A DNA stretch of 64,000 bases from Phytophthora sp. 'mugwort'. Lineage: Eukaryota > Oomycota > Peronosporomycetes > Peronosporales > Peronosporaceae. The stretch spans positions 955,001 through 1,019,000 of the forward strand of contig JAUCEF010000010.1 of the NCBI GenBank assembly GCA_033558025.1, given 5' to 3'. The notes below the pieces were generated by a model, which did no database searches, had not been told where the DNA came from, and saw nothing but the letters and a program-made list of their open reading frames with translations. This document shows, piece by piece, positions 13,889-23,398 of this stretch. Made by a program: the position numbers and the translations under genes. Every line of letters starts with the position of its first letter. The stretch's first letter is position 1.

Positions 13889-14112
13889 ATTCAAAAACCG
13901 GCCAGGTATAATATCCTGTAATATACAGATATCATATTTGGCAGGGTTTTGAACCCACGAGGTATAATATCCTTACATTGCAGGATGCACTCAATTTTCA
14001 AAAACCTGCCAGGTATAGTATACTTATATTACAGGATACCCAAACCTGCCAGGTATAATATACTATATTACAGGATATTATACCTGGCAGGTTTTTGGAT
14101 TTGAGTGCATCC
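13889..14112. repeat. MITE-like inverted repeat with internal tandem units
   Basis: Positions 13983-14017 and 14079-14112 are near-perfect inverted repeats of about 34-35 bp (outer sequence GGATGCACTCAA, inner sequence ACCTGCCAGGTATA), giving a 130-bp fold-back unit. The unit ACCTGCCAGGTATA-atat-ATTACAGGAT recurs inside it at about 14044-14075, and diverged copies precede it from 13889 to 13980. The layout is that of a small non-autonomous element or satellite-like array. There is no coding capacity. Confidence 0.7.
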
Positions 14113-15400
14113 CCCCTAAAATATCCTACAAATGTATACCAAATGAATTCGATTAGATAAATTACGTCTCAAGCTGCATGTCTTCGAAGTAGAGCGCATG
14201 CTGGTGGCGAGGCAGTGCCCTAGGCGATGAGCAGGATATACATTCCAACAACGCAGGTTTACATATATATAACGGGAAGTGAACATAAAGTTGTGGAGAT
14301 GTCCGTCCAAGATTTGGTAATACCTGTGATCTAATAAAGTCTTTCTGAACGTTGCTATGAAAGCAAAGTGGTCCCACTTCGTGCTGAAATATGGACGCCT
14401 ATAGCGCTAGGCGGAGCCTCTAATACGGATCTCGTAGCTACGGTGCACGGAGTTTGTCCTGCAAAAATTGCTATGGCCCATGGATGAAAGTACCATTGTT
14501 TCTTTGGTATAGCGCTGGACTCGCGCGTCTCCACAAGCGGATCGAGTAAGGGCCTCACTCGCCCACCAGAGCGATCGCAAACTATTTACAGTGAGCTCCG
14601 TTCGGTGCTATTGAAGTAGCATTATATCTCCTGCTAAATTGCCGTAGTATTAAATACATTTACTGTTGGCTTCGGTGTGGATATGGATGGGTGTTGTTTC
14701 GCCCCCGAGTATTACCGGTACGCTTCAGATTATTCGAATAACAACCCTATTAAAGTTTGCGACGCGCATACTACATGTATCTCCCATTCTGGTTCGATTT
14801 CGCATGGCTCGGCGAATTGTACATGTAGGTAGTTGCGCGAAAACTTCTTGTGTACAGTATAATCCACTGTCACGTAACCTTATGTGTGCTTCTCCCGTCC
14901 ACACTTCGACTTGATATCAGTGTGGATTTTATCATTTGCCCAATGGCTTAAGCGCGGTCTCGACCTAGACATCTACTACCCGTGCGCATACAATAGCATT
15001 GTAACCTGCGCTCAAGCGTCGTTGTTATAGTCGAGCTGGGTTCATTTCGCAGGCAATAATTACCGTAACGAAAGACTAAGATGTGTGACTGTACTGGCAA
15101 CAGATCGCTCCATCGGACACAATGCTGCCACGCGGGACTTGATGCTTCTAAATTCTGTCTGAACCGGAAGCGGCGCAATCACCAACTGGTACCATCTGAA
15201 CTCCTCGAGGCTTCCAAGCCGTTCAATACCCGATGCAATTGACGGAGTCGTCAGTGGGTGGCAATAGGAACCCGGCGCATACCATCTGCCATCTGCCAAG
15301 CGCTGCAACGAGGTAGTAGTAACATTGGCCACAACCCATTCTTCTCGCACACTTTTCCAGCATCAAGAGGTGGACCTCACCAACACACGAAGCGCGTTAG
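14113..15400. other. Gap with no recognised gene
   Basis: Open frames here are short and mostly lack an ATG. A minus-strand frame at 15060-15350 (96 codons) contains LADGRWYAPGSYCHP and a plus-strand frame at 14666-14914 (82 codons) starts with TTG. Neither resembles a family I know. The right end carries the promoter of the next gene. Confidence 0.3.
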
Positions 15401-15432
15401 TCATCCATTCCAACCCATTCATCATTTTGCGC
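15401..15432 (+). promoter_or_regulatory. Oomycete-type core promoter (Inr plus FPR-like)
   Basis: The sequence CCATTCC at 15405-15411 resembles the oomycete initiator (consensus around TCATTCC). CATTTTGC at 15423-15430 resembles the flanking promoter region element that follows it in many oomycete genes. The pair lies about 70-100 bp upstream of the ATG at 15503, the expected distance. The call rests on motif resemblance only. Confidence 0.5.
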
Positions 15433-15502
15433 TTCAGGACGCAGCACAAATCGCTTTGACCAGTGAGTTCTAGACAGCAACTTAAGAGTCTCTCTATTGT
15501 CC

Positions 15503-16759
15503 ATGAAGCAAGAAGAATTGCAAGATCGACCGGAAGTTCTGGCGCCTGAAGAGACCGCAGCACTGCTCAGCATGAGCGACTCGTTTATTCAAGAGGCCGT
15601 GCACATGTCGAGACACTACGTCGGCTGTTCGCGCCACCCGTCGGCCATCGACCCCACCCGATGGAAACGGATCGCTCATGCTCGTGACCTCACCATGTAC
15701 AAGGAGCGTCGGGCTCGCTGGAATCTCGACGGCAAGTGCAGACTCGGGTCTCGTCTAGCTGACAGGGACTTCATGGATGACAGTGCCAAGCTGCTACCAG
15801 CTACGTTGATGGTCGGCACGTTCCCGGGAGACTTAGAATCCGTGATGTTCGGACTGCAGAGCTCAACCGAAGACGCTACTCGATTGCGAGCGTCGTATCT
15901 AGGAGAGAACCTGGTGGACGAGAAGTTACTGGCAGCGCCGCTGGAATCACCGAGCTACGACAGCCCTTTGTGTTCTAGTACGTTGAGGTGGCGAGGCCTG
16001 CGCAGCGGCGCAACAGCAGCCAAAGTAGCATCGGGGAAGATCTTTAGCTCACGTGTGACCGAGACTGTGTACATTGAATCGACGGGTATCACGTACCTCG
16101 CCAACGGCGAACGTGTCGGCTACGAATTGCTACAATCGGTTGAAGTGTCAGGATTCGAAGGCTTCAGCATGAACGGCAAGCCACAAGCAATCATCTCGTA
16201 CTGCTACGTGTATCGCCAATTGTCACCAGATGTGTTGGAGGTGTTCATGTTGGGCTCTACTTCTCGTGATGGCGTGCTGCTTGGCGGTGCGTTGGCCAAG
16301 ATGCACAGTCTCCATCGCCTTGTACGCTGTGCCGAACGCAAGAAACTCGCGTGGCTTCTAAATTCCAGCCAACCGACACTAGCGAACACAAAAGCTGGGG
16401 GCTGCTGCGCCGAGTGCTTCCGTTCTTTCGGTCGTTGGCCGCAGCGAGCCGAACGCCAGTGCAGTGCCTGCGACGAGCGCGTCTGCGGAAGCTGCACGGC
16501 GTACCGTCAAATACGCTTCGCCTTGCCATTTCGCCGTAAAATCACTCGTTCCAAGCTCGCCTTCTGTGGTCGCTGTCTCCAACGTGCGGAGGAGACTAGC
16601 CCTGTCGCCGTAGCAACTTTCGAAGCCATGGAACAAAGTGAAGACTTGGGCTTCGACATGCTCGAGAGCTCGATTCTGCCGCTTTCGTACCCTTCCAAGT
16701 GGATCAGCCAATGCCTCGACGCCGACGACGACCTCGCCATGACCATCTTGGGCGACTAA
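15503..16759 (+). CDS. START-like / FYVE-like zinc-finger protein
   Basis: This is an intact single-exon gene of 418 residues. The first ATG in frame (15503) is chosen; a longer frame would need a TTG start two codons upstream. The N-terminal two thirds (about residues 45-280) resemble the START-like lipid-binding domain of the large oomycete START/FYVE family, with LPATLMVGTFPGDLESVMFG near residue 95. The C-terminal part (about residues 301-365) has four Cys-x2-Cys pairs (CAEC, CSAC, CGSC, CGRC) in FYVE-like spacing. The canonical R-R-H-H-C-R phosphoinositide motif is absent, so PtdIns3P binding is uncertain. The likely role is membrane or lipid binding at an endosomal or other cytoplasmic membrane. 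It ends tail to tail with the LURP-one-related gene, 125 bp away, and has an Inr-like promoter upstream. Confidence 0.88.
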   Translation: MKQEELQDRPEVLAPEETAALLSMSDSFIQEAVHMSRHYVGCSRHPSAIDPTRWKRIAHARDLTMYKERRARWNLDGKCRLGSRLADRDFMDDSAKLLPATLMVGTFPGDLESVMFGLQSSTEDATRLRASYLGENLVDEKLLAAPLESPSYDSPLCSSTLRWRGLRSGATAAKVASGKIFSSRVTETVYIESTGITYLANGERVGYELLQSVEVSGFEGFSMNGKPQAIISYCYVYRQLSPDVLEVFMLGSTSRDGVLLGGALAKMHSLHRLVRCAERKKLAWLLNSSQPTLANTKAGGCCAECFRSFGRWPQRAERQCSACDERVCGSCTAYRQIRFALPFRRKITRSKLAFCGRCLQRAEETSPVAVATFEAMEQSEDLGFDMLESSILPLSYPSKWISQCLDADDDLAMTILGD

Positions 16760-16884
16760 ATGTTGACCTGTGATCTTAAAAGCTCTTAAAAAATCTCGAT
16801 ATAACTCACAACAATTATTTATACCATTAAAAGCTGACTCCAAAACTATTGCTGTCTAGCTTGCTAGTAAACTTATTCCCAATT

Positions 16885-17598
16885 TCATTGAATTCCTGAC
16901 GTGCCGAGTACCGGGTGCTTATGCGCCTTGTGGAAATGAACGCTGGCGTCGTCCATAGCAGCACAGATCATCAGGATAAGCGCCATATCGACTCCAATGG
17001 CCGTCTCGACGTGATAGGAATTGCCCCCAAAGTTTGTCATACGGTTGCTAGCTGGGCGATAGACTTTGGCAATAGGTTCCCTACGGCCCCCGCGTCCTCG
17101 CTCTAGATAGAGCACTGCAGCTCGCTGTCTCCACATTCCGTGACAGCCAATGCGGCTTTTGCCTCCCGTGTGCGGGTCGTCCACCTCCGCGAGCAACGGC
17201 TCCCCTCTTCCGGGTATAAACTTGATCATAAATGTTGTGAGCACCTTAGGCTGCGGCGACCGCCGCTTGCCTAGGCACACGTCATAGGTCGCCGCCGTGG
17301 GATAGTCGCGGTGAGTCAAATGCGCCACTGGGATACCGTACTCGTCCAGCAGCCACTTGGTGCGGCCGTCCGACACTTCGCCTTCAATGGCCGGCATGAC
17401 GCGGAACAGGACGCGCCCAGACTCGACCTCGCGCACCGGATAGCCGTTGATGTCGATGGCATGCGTCCAGAAGTTGTCCGTGAGCTCGAGCGTCGTGACG
17501 CGGCGACGACAGAAGCGCGGGCTCACCACGAACGGAAACTTCCACTGCGCCGAAAGCGGCGTGGCCAGGAACTTTTGCATCGACAAGGCCGCTCCCAT
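16885..17598 (-). CDS. LURP-one-related (LOR, tubby C-terminal-like fold) protein
   Basis: The gene is intact, single-exon and 237 residues long, close to the usual length of one LOR domain. Supporting motifs are LTDNFWTHAIDINGYPV (N-terminal strands), VMPAIEGEVSDG, LLDEYGIPVAHLTHRD, the central TTFMIKFIPGRG, and the hydrophobic C-terminal helix AIGVDMALILMICAAMDDA that fills the barrel in tubby-like folds. The family is expanded in plants and oomycetes. It is related in fold to phospholipid scramblases, and no catalytic role is established. The ATG at 17598 follows a leader holding two direct copies of an 11-bp GAGAGCGCTTT-type motif (plus-strand 17626-17636 and 17643-17653), possibly regulatory. 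It is convergent with the START/FYVE-like gene and divergent from the 14-3-3 gene. Confidence 0.88.
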   Translation of the reverse strand: MGAALSMQKFLATPLSAQWKFPFVVSPRFCRRRVTTLELTDNFWTHAIDINGYPVREVESGRVLFRVMPAIEGEVSDGRTKWLLDEYGIPVAHLTHRDYPTAATYDVCLGKRRSPQPKVLTTFMIKFIPGRGEPLLAEVDDPHTGGKSRIGCHGMWRQRAAVLYLERGRGGRREPIAKVYRPASNRMTNFGGNSYHVETAIGVDMALILMICAAMDDASVHFHKAHKHPVLGTSGIQ

Positions 17599-18987
17599 TG
17601 CCGCCTGTCGTCTGCTGTGGTACAGGAGAGCGCTTTATACAAGAGAGCGCTTTCGTCTTTGTTGCTTCGCAATGACGTTCAGCGACAGCGACGACGTGCT
17701 GGATAGGTGTTGGGCACCGCGAAATAAGACCTGCGAACATACGTAGATCGCCTGAATTGATTACGGATACCAAGGAGGATAAATTGGTATTATCTAGGGA
17801 GATGACCTTCTACAACTAATGCTTTGCACAATTTGATGAAGCGGTCGCGCGTTGGTACTGTCTACTCGCGTGAAATCTCTTGGGCCAGACACAGCGGCTG
17901 GCACTGGTGCGGCACCAGTGGTGCCGTTCATGGCGCATGGGCCATGATCGCATTGGGCTCTGCCGTCCGACCGCAAACGCTGTAGAGAACCATGGAGAGC
18001 CAGTCAGCTCCAGTGCTCCTGATCTCGGCGACAAAGCGAGATGCTTTGTCGACTGCCGTTTAGTCGCTTTGTTGCACTGTTGCACTAAACGGCAGTCTCG
18101 CTGACTCAGCGAGGCGAAAGCTGAGGGCCGGCCAAAAGACGGCCTTCCCGACGCGATATATGTATCATGTCGAGCTCTGCCCATCATGTTGAAGTGAAGT
18201 TGCCTTTTTGCCGCTTGGCCCGAAAGTTCAGAAGTGAGCATTGCCTCTGTAGACACAGAGAGCTGCAAACGATGGCTCGCGCCGGTAAATATCCGCCAGC
18301 CGCGGGTCCCTCAGCCGCCACAACTCACCGCACATGAGTTGCCGCCCATTGAATGCCCCAATAACTGGACCAAGCATCAGAAAGCGCTGTCAAGTGAAGC
18401 AGTGCTGTGACGAGCTCAGTGCGGTGCCGTTTAACTATCGTGGTGCGCTGCGATTGGCTGGATAACATCGGAACTCTTCGGGCCAATGGGACGTCTACCG
18501 ATCGTGGGTTGGATGAAATCGGGCTCGGATTTCGTATATATAGCAAATGCGAACGGTGGTTTCGCCCGTGATTCTGGACTCGTGCGCTCGGCGCACCGAG
18601 CTGTCCGCGATTACAGCTACTAACGGTTATATTTCGAGCGCCGCAGGCTGCGGGCGGTCCTTTGTTGTTGTTTTTGTTGCGTGCCTGGTGTCGCGCGCCG
18701 CACTGTGTGGGGTTGCAGGCCTCAACGCCACGACGCACAACGATTGGCCGAAACCCAGCTAAGTGCGACGGGCGTTGCAGCTGCGACGATTTCTGCCAAA
18801 TTTCGCGTTCGAGGTCGAGCCGACCAACACTCCTCTCACTCCTAGGTCTAAGTATGTATCTCAGCCTGTTCACCCCTCCCTCTCCTTGCCTGGCCGGCTC
18901 GCGACCCCCCTTTGCTGTCGCCAGAATCCGATTTCCAAGCTCAAGCTCAAGCATCAGCTCTCTCTCTTCTATTCACCCATAACCATC
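17599..18987. promoter_or_regulatory. Divergent intergenic promoter region (LURP-one-related gene / 14-3-3)
   Basis: The 1.39-kb stretch separates two outward-facing intact genes and must hold both promoters. On the 14-3-3 side are ATTGG (CCAAT-box complement) motifs near 18454 and 18743, a TATA-like TATATATAG near 18534, and a long pyrimidine-rich leader from about 18870 to 18975. No coding frame here is convincing. The middle carries a cluster of short perfect hairpins listed separately. Confidence 0.5.
18030..18097. repeat. Two adjacent perfect hairpins
   Basis: Positions 18030-18037 and 18043-18050 are 8-bp perfect inverted repeats (GACAAAGC / GCTTTGTC). They abut a second pair, 18051-18064 and 18084-18097, with 14-bp perfect arms (GACTGCCGTTTAGT). 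A third weaker stem, CTCAGC / GCTGAG, follows at about 18104-18125. There is no poly-T tract and no gene reads into the hairpins as a bacterial terminator would. Confidence 0.8.
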
Positions 18988-19737
18988 ATGGACCGTGACT
19001 CCCTTGTGTTCCTTGCCAAGCTGGCCGAGCAGGCCGAGCGATACGACGAGATGGTCGACCACATGAAGGCTGTAGCCAACAACCACAACGTGGAGCTCAC
19101 CGTGGAGGAGCGCAACCTGCTGTCGGTCGCCTACAAGAACGTGATCGGCTCCCGCCGCGCTTCGTGGCGCGTGATCTCGTCCATTGAGAACAAGGGTGAC
19201 TCGGAGCGCAGTGAGCACATTAAGGCTTATCGCCAGAAGATCGAGGGCGAGCTTGTCGACATTTGCAATGACATCCTGACCATCATTGAAAACAACCTGA
19301 TCCCCAACTCGTCGAGCGAGGAGGGTAAGGTTTTTTACTACAAGATGAAGGGCGACTACCACCGTTACCTAGCCGAGTTCCAGGTGGACGATGAGCGCAA
19401 GGAGTCGTCGGACAAGGCTCTGGAGAGTTACAAGCAGGCCTCTACCATCGCCATGGCCGAGCTGCCCCCCACGCACCCCATTCGCCTGGGTCTGGCCCTT
19501 AACTTTTCGGTCTTCTACTACGAGATCTTGAACTCTCCGGACCGCGCTTGCAACCTGGCCAAGCAAGCTTTCGACGACGCCATCGCCGAGCTGGACACGC
19601 TCTCTGAGGAAAGCTATAAGGACAGCACACTGATCATGCAGCTTCTCCGTGACAACCTGACGCTTTGGACTTCGGACCAGGAACCCGATAACGCCGATGC
19701 CAACCAGGGCGACATGAACGTGCAGGACGTGGAGTAA
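18988..19737 (+). CDS. 14-3-3 protein
   Basis: The gene is intact, has no intron, and encodes 249 residues, the normal family length. Both 14-3-3 signatures are present: [20 protein letters not shown] (about residues 42-61), with the phosphate-binding Lys and Arg, and [20 protein letters not shown] (about residues 211-230). YHRYLAEF supplies the Arg-Tyr pair of the phosphopeptide pocket, and the acidic tail [15 protein letters not shown] is typical. The protein binds phosphoserine/phosphothreonine clients as a cytoplasmic dimer. ATG at 18988 is chosen because the family N-terminus ([20 protein letters not shown]) begins right after it; the upstream frame is an untranslated pyrimidine-rich leader without ATG. 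Codon use is strongly biased to G/C third positions, as in highly expressed oomycete genes. Confidence 0.97.
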   Translation: MDRDSLVFLAKLAEQAERYDEMVDHMKAVANNHNVELTVEERNLLSVAYKNVIGSRRASWRVISSIENKGDSERSEHIKAYRQKIEGELVDICNDILTIIENNLIPNSSSEEGKVFYYKMKGDYHRYLAEFQVDDERKESSDKALESYKQASTIAMAELPPTHPIRLGLALNFSVFYYEILNSPDRACNLAKQAFDDAIAELDTLSEESYKDSTLIMQLLRDNLTLWTSDQEPDNADANQGDMNVQDVE

Positions 19738-21680
19738 ACTCCTCGCAGATCAGGAGAGCCTTAGGCGACCCTGTGAAGCTGGTGTCCGCGCGGTGAAGGG
19801 GAAGGTCGAAGGAAAGGGGACACAGCGGAGGATGCAGGGGAAAGAGAGGCCGCAGCATTTTGTTGGCCTCCTCCCCTCGCGCCTCGACCAACGCCGTGAC
19901 TGCTAACCGTTCCCCCGCGACGCGGATCCAGCCGTCCAGTGCTTAATATTGGTAGATAGAACCCCACGAGAATCTCAGAGAACTGTCTTCCCTGTTTTCC
20001 ATTCTCCACTTGTAATTTTGGCTTCGAGAGCATGTATACGTACTGTATGGACGCTACCCAGTAAGACCGCTACCCTCGATATCAGAAGGGATAACCGACC
20101 ATGTGAACGAGATCTTTTGCGGGTGTCTCAGACCATGCGGGAAATGTGTACCACACACGGCCAAACAAAGTGCTTTTTAGACGAAAGATGCTCGTCAACC
20201 GTAGGTCGCTACTGCGGAGGAAGATTCAAATGGCCACCACCTAGGTAAGGTAGCACCGTAAAACCGGGTGGGGTGCTCTAACCTCATTATTAAGGCGTCT
20301 AGTACTCGTACGTCGTATTGATGCACTACATGCTGCCGTTCGCAGTATGATTTGGCTCTCCTAAAAGGCTCTCCAGAGCCCATGATTTATTTCTGTGTGC
20401 GATATCGTCCAACTCGCTTATGACATAAATCAGGGATCGGAGTTATGCGTTACCTGTCACTTCAGTAAAAATGCTGTTGCACACAATCTCAACGGGTACC
20501 GTGCTGTGAACCGCTCACTTCGTCTGAGCGGTAAGGCACCTCGGGAGATTTTCAGCAGGCTTTGCCGAAATTCGTTCCAGGCCAGACCTGACATTAACCG
20601 TTTCCTTTTCGCACGGGTCGACTGCGACGTCAATGGCGAAGCTCATAGTGCACAGTAGTGTTGTTTCTGCTATACAGTGTTTACAGATTAATTGCCTGTT
20701 TTAATCCGCCAAAATGTTGATCTGGTAATCTATTTATTGATTTAAGGCTATCTTAGTAATAACTGAGGAATTTATATAAATAAAATGATCTACGCCATTT
20801 AACCTTAATTCCGCGTTCAGCTCGGGCAGCGCAGAGCAAGGTTTCTTCTGGGTCGCATCGCGACAGGTATGCGTAAGTAGGTACAAGACGGCTGTAAGCC
20901 CATCTACAGCTGTTTGTGACTATTTTTTTTTTGATGTGAGATCCAGCCAGGATCCAGTGTGGTGCTATGATGCGCTGTAAACGACACATTTCAGGGTTCA
21001 TCATTCGCATGCACATGTCACCACGGCTTGTGGCTTGTGCACGCACTTTAAGAACATGTAGGACTGAGTATGATGACAAGCACGGTTGGCTGTGAGCACG
21101 AAGGCTGTGCAGTCTCCGTTGGTGTCATACTTAGTTAGTATAGACTAGTTTGCTCGTATTAGTACCGCGTACAATACATCGATTGCTGGCAAGGCAGTGA
21201 CACCGGAACGGAGCCTCACTCTCACTTTGAAACTTGGCTCGTCGAGCTCAAGTGAGATTCCACCCAGCTCCAGATCACTGCCAAGCCTGTCCCTGACATT
21301 CTGCCTCGGCACTCACGTGTCTTACGTATTCTTCCTTATCTGTCAACTCGCTACGCTATCTCATCTACGTGTCCTAGTGATATGAACATGAGGAGTAGTA
21401 GCCAGCAAGACGGTAACAAGTGGGACACCACCTCTCAATTAACGCTCACGCGCTTCTATCAGACGCGCGAGAAGATCACCGTCATCAATGCCAGGAGGAA
21501 GACCATATGCAGAGAGATGTGGTACCATTTCGAGGGGAGGAAAGATGCTGAATGCAACAGCATCCTTCCTTTAAATGCATAGCACTGAATCCTCTCACAG
21601 CGTACTGATGTTCAATGCTCTTCATAACTGGTCGACCATGCAGTGCTGGCAGGAGCTTTTGAAGACTAGCCATGGTAGTG
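19738..21680. other. Gap with no recognised gene
   Basis: After the 14-3-3 stop the sequence becomes AT-richer and the frames short. A plus-strand frame of 87 codons at 20395-20658 and one of 66 codons at 21382-21582 (KITVINARRKTICREMWYHF) show no named domain. The second could be a shard of a transposase N-terminus. Nothing here can be supported as a gene. Confidence 0.35.
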
Positions 21681-22170
21681 AAAGTTTGGATGATTCCCGT
21701 TTCGCTCGCTCAAGGGTTCACTCCAGTACTGAGAAAGCTATCTACGCTTCGCTCCGGTAGTGAATGCCTCCGCTCCGCTCAATTAGGACCGTTGCACTAC
21801 TCGCCGTGTTAGGCTACTAAGTGAGCTACCTATGCCTTCGGCTTCGGTAAGATGGGCGGGCCCTCCGGTCCCGCTATACACAAAAGGTTTAATGGTGGCA
21901 CCACCTTCGCTTCGCTTGGCAGCAAAAAGCTGTTTTTGATCCAATCAGAGGCCGCCTCGCCACACTCGGCAGCAATTAAAAATCACATCGATTTTGGCCA
22001 ATGAGAAGGGGTTTTAATGGTCATGGAGTGCTATTTTTGCAATATCAGACATAGTTAGCTGAGTCGAAAAAACGATAGGGGGATTCGATTTTGTGGGTTG
22101 GTAGCGGTACTAAACGCAACGCCAAGCCATTCCGAAAGGGAGGTGCAGGCGGCCAGAATTCGGACAGACA
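21680..22170. repeat. CTTCGG/CTCCG-rich repeat-like stretch
   Basis: Short related words recur: GCTTCGCTCCGG, CCTCCGCTCCGCTC, CCTTCGGCTTCGG, CCTTCGCTTCGCTTGG, with a near-palindromic GGGCCCTCCGGTCCCG around 21857-21872. Similar wording (CCGCCTTCGCTGCGCTCGAC) appears near 60690-60710. The stretch ends near a GACAGACAGACACAC run at about 22165. This looks like the terminal sequence of small mobile elements, but no boundaries could be fixed. Confidence 0.3.
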
Positions 22171-23398
22171 GACACACAGGTTACAAGAATTAATGAATAG
22201 ATTCGTTGGTTTTACCGCGGTATAAGCAGGATTATCATAACTATCTGTAAGTTAAATTTGGTTTTATCAGCGGTAAACCAAAATTAGTGCGCATAGTACT
22301 ACGCAATCGAGCAACGAGAATGGGGAGGGGGTTGAAGCTCGTGGTGAAGGGTAATACGACCGGCAATAACACGGAGGAGGGCATCAATTTCCGGTAAGAG
22401 CTGGCGCGTTGCAGGACATGTACGCGACAAGGAGCTGGTCGAGAAGCTGCTGCCCGGTCGGGCGGACGAGAGCAGTTGGCGTCGGTCCTCCTCCCATAAT
22501 GAAAGCCATCTCGGGCTACAAGGCCCGGAACAAGGATGAGCTCTGGGATCACTGAAAGATCTGGGCTGCACCTGCAAGCAGGTCTTCAAGTTCAAGGCGT
22601 GCAATCGTTCTGTACTACACAGCTTCTGCCCATATCAAACGCTACTCCGTCAAGCGTAACTAGACTGGGTTCTAATACATGTATACTTTCGCTCCCAGTC
22701 CGTTCATGGCGGCTTCACCTCAAATGGTCGGTGGACACGGCCTACCGCCTGATAAGCAGTTGTGTTAATAAGGGGCCAAAGGTATGGTCATTCCACAGCC
22801 GTAGTCGACAAGTACTAGCTTTGGAGGTTAAGAGGATTGACAGAGCGGACTGGGTGGAAGCTAGGAATGCGCTCGAAATAGGATTGGAGTGAACAGCGTC
22901 AGCCCGTTCCCAGAATCGACCAGCCGTTCGCCAGCGTGGGCGGAGGCAGCGGTGAAGGAGACCAGACGACAACTTCTGTATATCCGAAGATTCGCATTCC
23001 CTGGGGAGGTTCTAAGGTTACATCGAGTCTAGTAATATTACTCGACCAGGTCTAGTAATACTAGACCTAGAAGGTACTGATTCAACGGACGGCAGACTGC
23101 CTCCACGCAGCCCTCATGAATACAGAAACTATAATACATCGAAAGGAGACCAAGAACTGGTTAGACGGATGAATCCGGCGGACTGCATCAACTGTAGGGT
23201 AGTATCAGTTTGATTACAGATCACATCAGCCAGGATACTTTTAAAAGAGGTAGTTTCTTAGCCACGTGGTGATTGCTGGTCTTTGGTCGGGGGAAGACCT
23301 CACTTCGGTTTTTCCCACAAGCCCCCAAGCATGTATCCCCCCCCCTCCCTAACGCAAGACCTAACTTTAATATACTGGTAGCACTTATTGGTCGAATT
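22171..23398. other. Gap with small palindrome
   Basis: No gene is supported. Around 22370-22620 the plus strand gives broken protein-like fragments (MKAISGYKARNKDELWDH, then a frame change to LKDLGCTCKQVFKFKACN) of unknown origin. Positions 23048-23068 form a perfect palindrome with 9-bp arms (AGGTCTAGT / ACTAGACCT) around a 3-nt spacer, preceded by a direct copy of TCTAGTAAT. Confidence 0.35.

Noticed and set aside
13889..14112. CRISPR-like array
   Set aside because: Units are partly inverted, spacers are not unique, and the DNA is eukaryotic; a MITE or satellite explanation fits better.
16204..16843. Antisense frames of 79-154 codons over the START/FYVE-like gene
   Set aside because: They mirror a GC-rich coding region with strong codon bias and show no domain.
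17384..17773. 129-codon minus-strand frame overlapping the LURP-one-related gene start
   Set aside because: It is a different phase of the same strand with Ala/Arg-rich shadow composition; the LOR motifs are in the 16885-17598 frame.
18051..18097. Rho-independent terminator
   Set aside because: There is no following T tract and the context is a eukaryotic divergent promoter.
22370..22640. Possible RxLR/WY-type effector remnant (KARNKDELWDH, then LKDLGCTCKQVF)
   Set aside because: There is no signal peptide, RxLR motif or continuous frame; the resemblance is too short to support.
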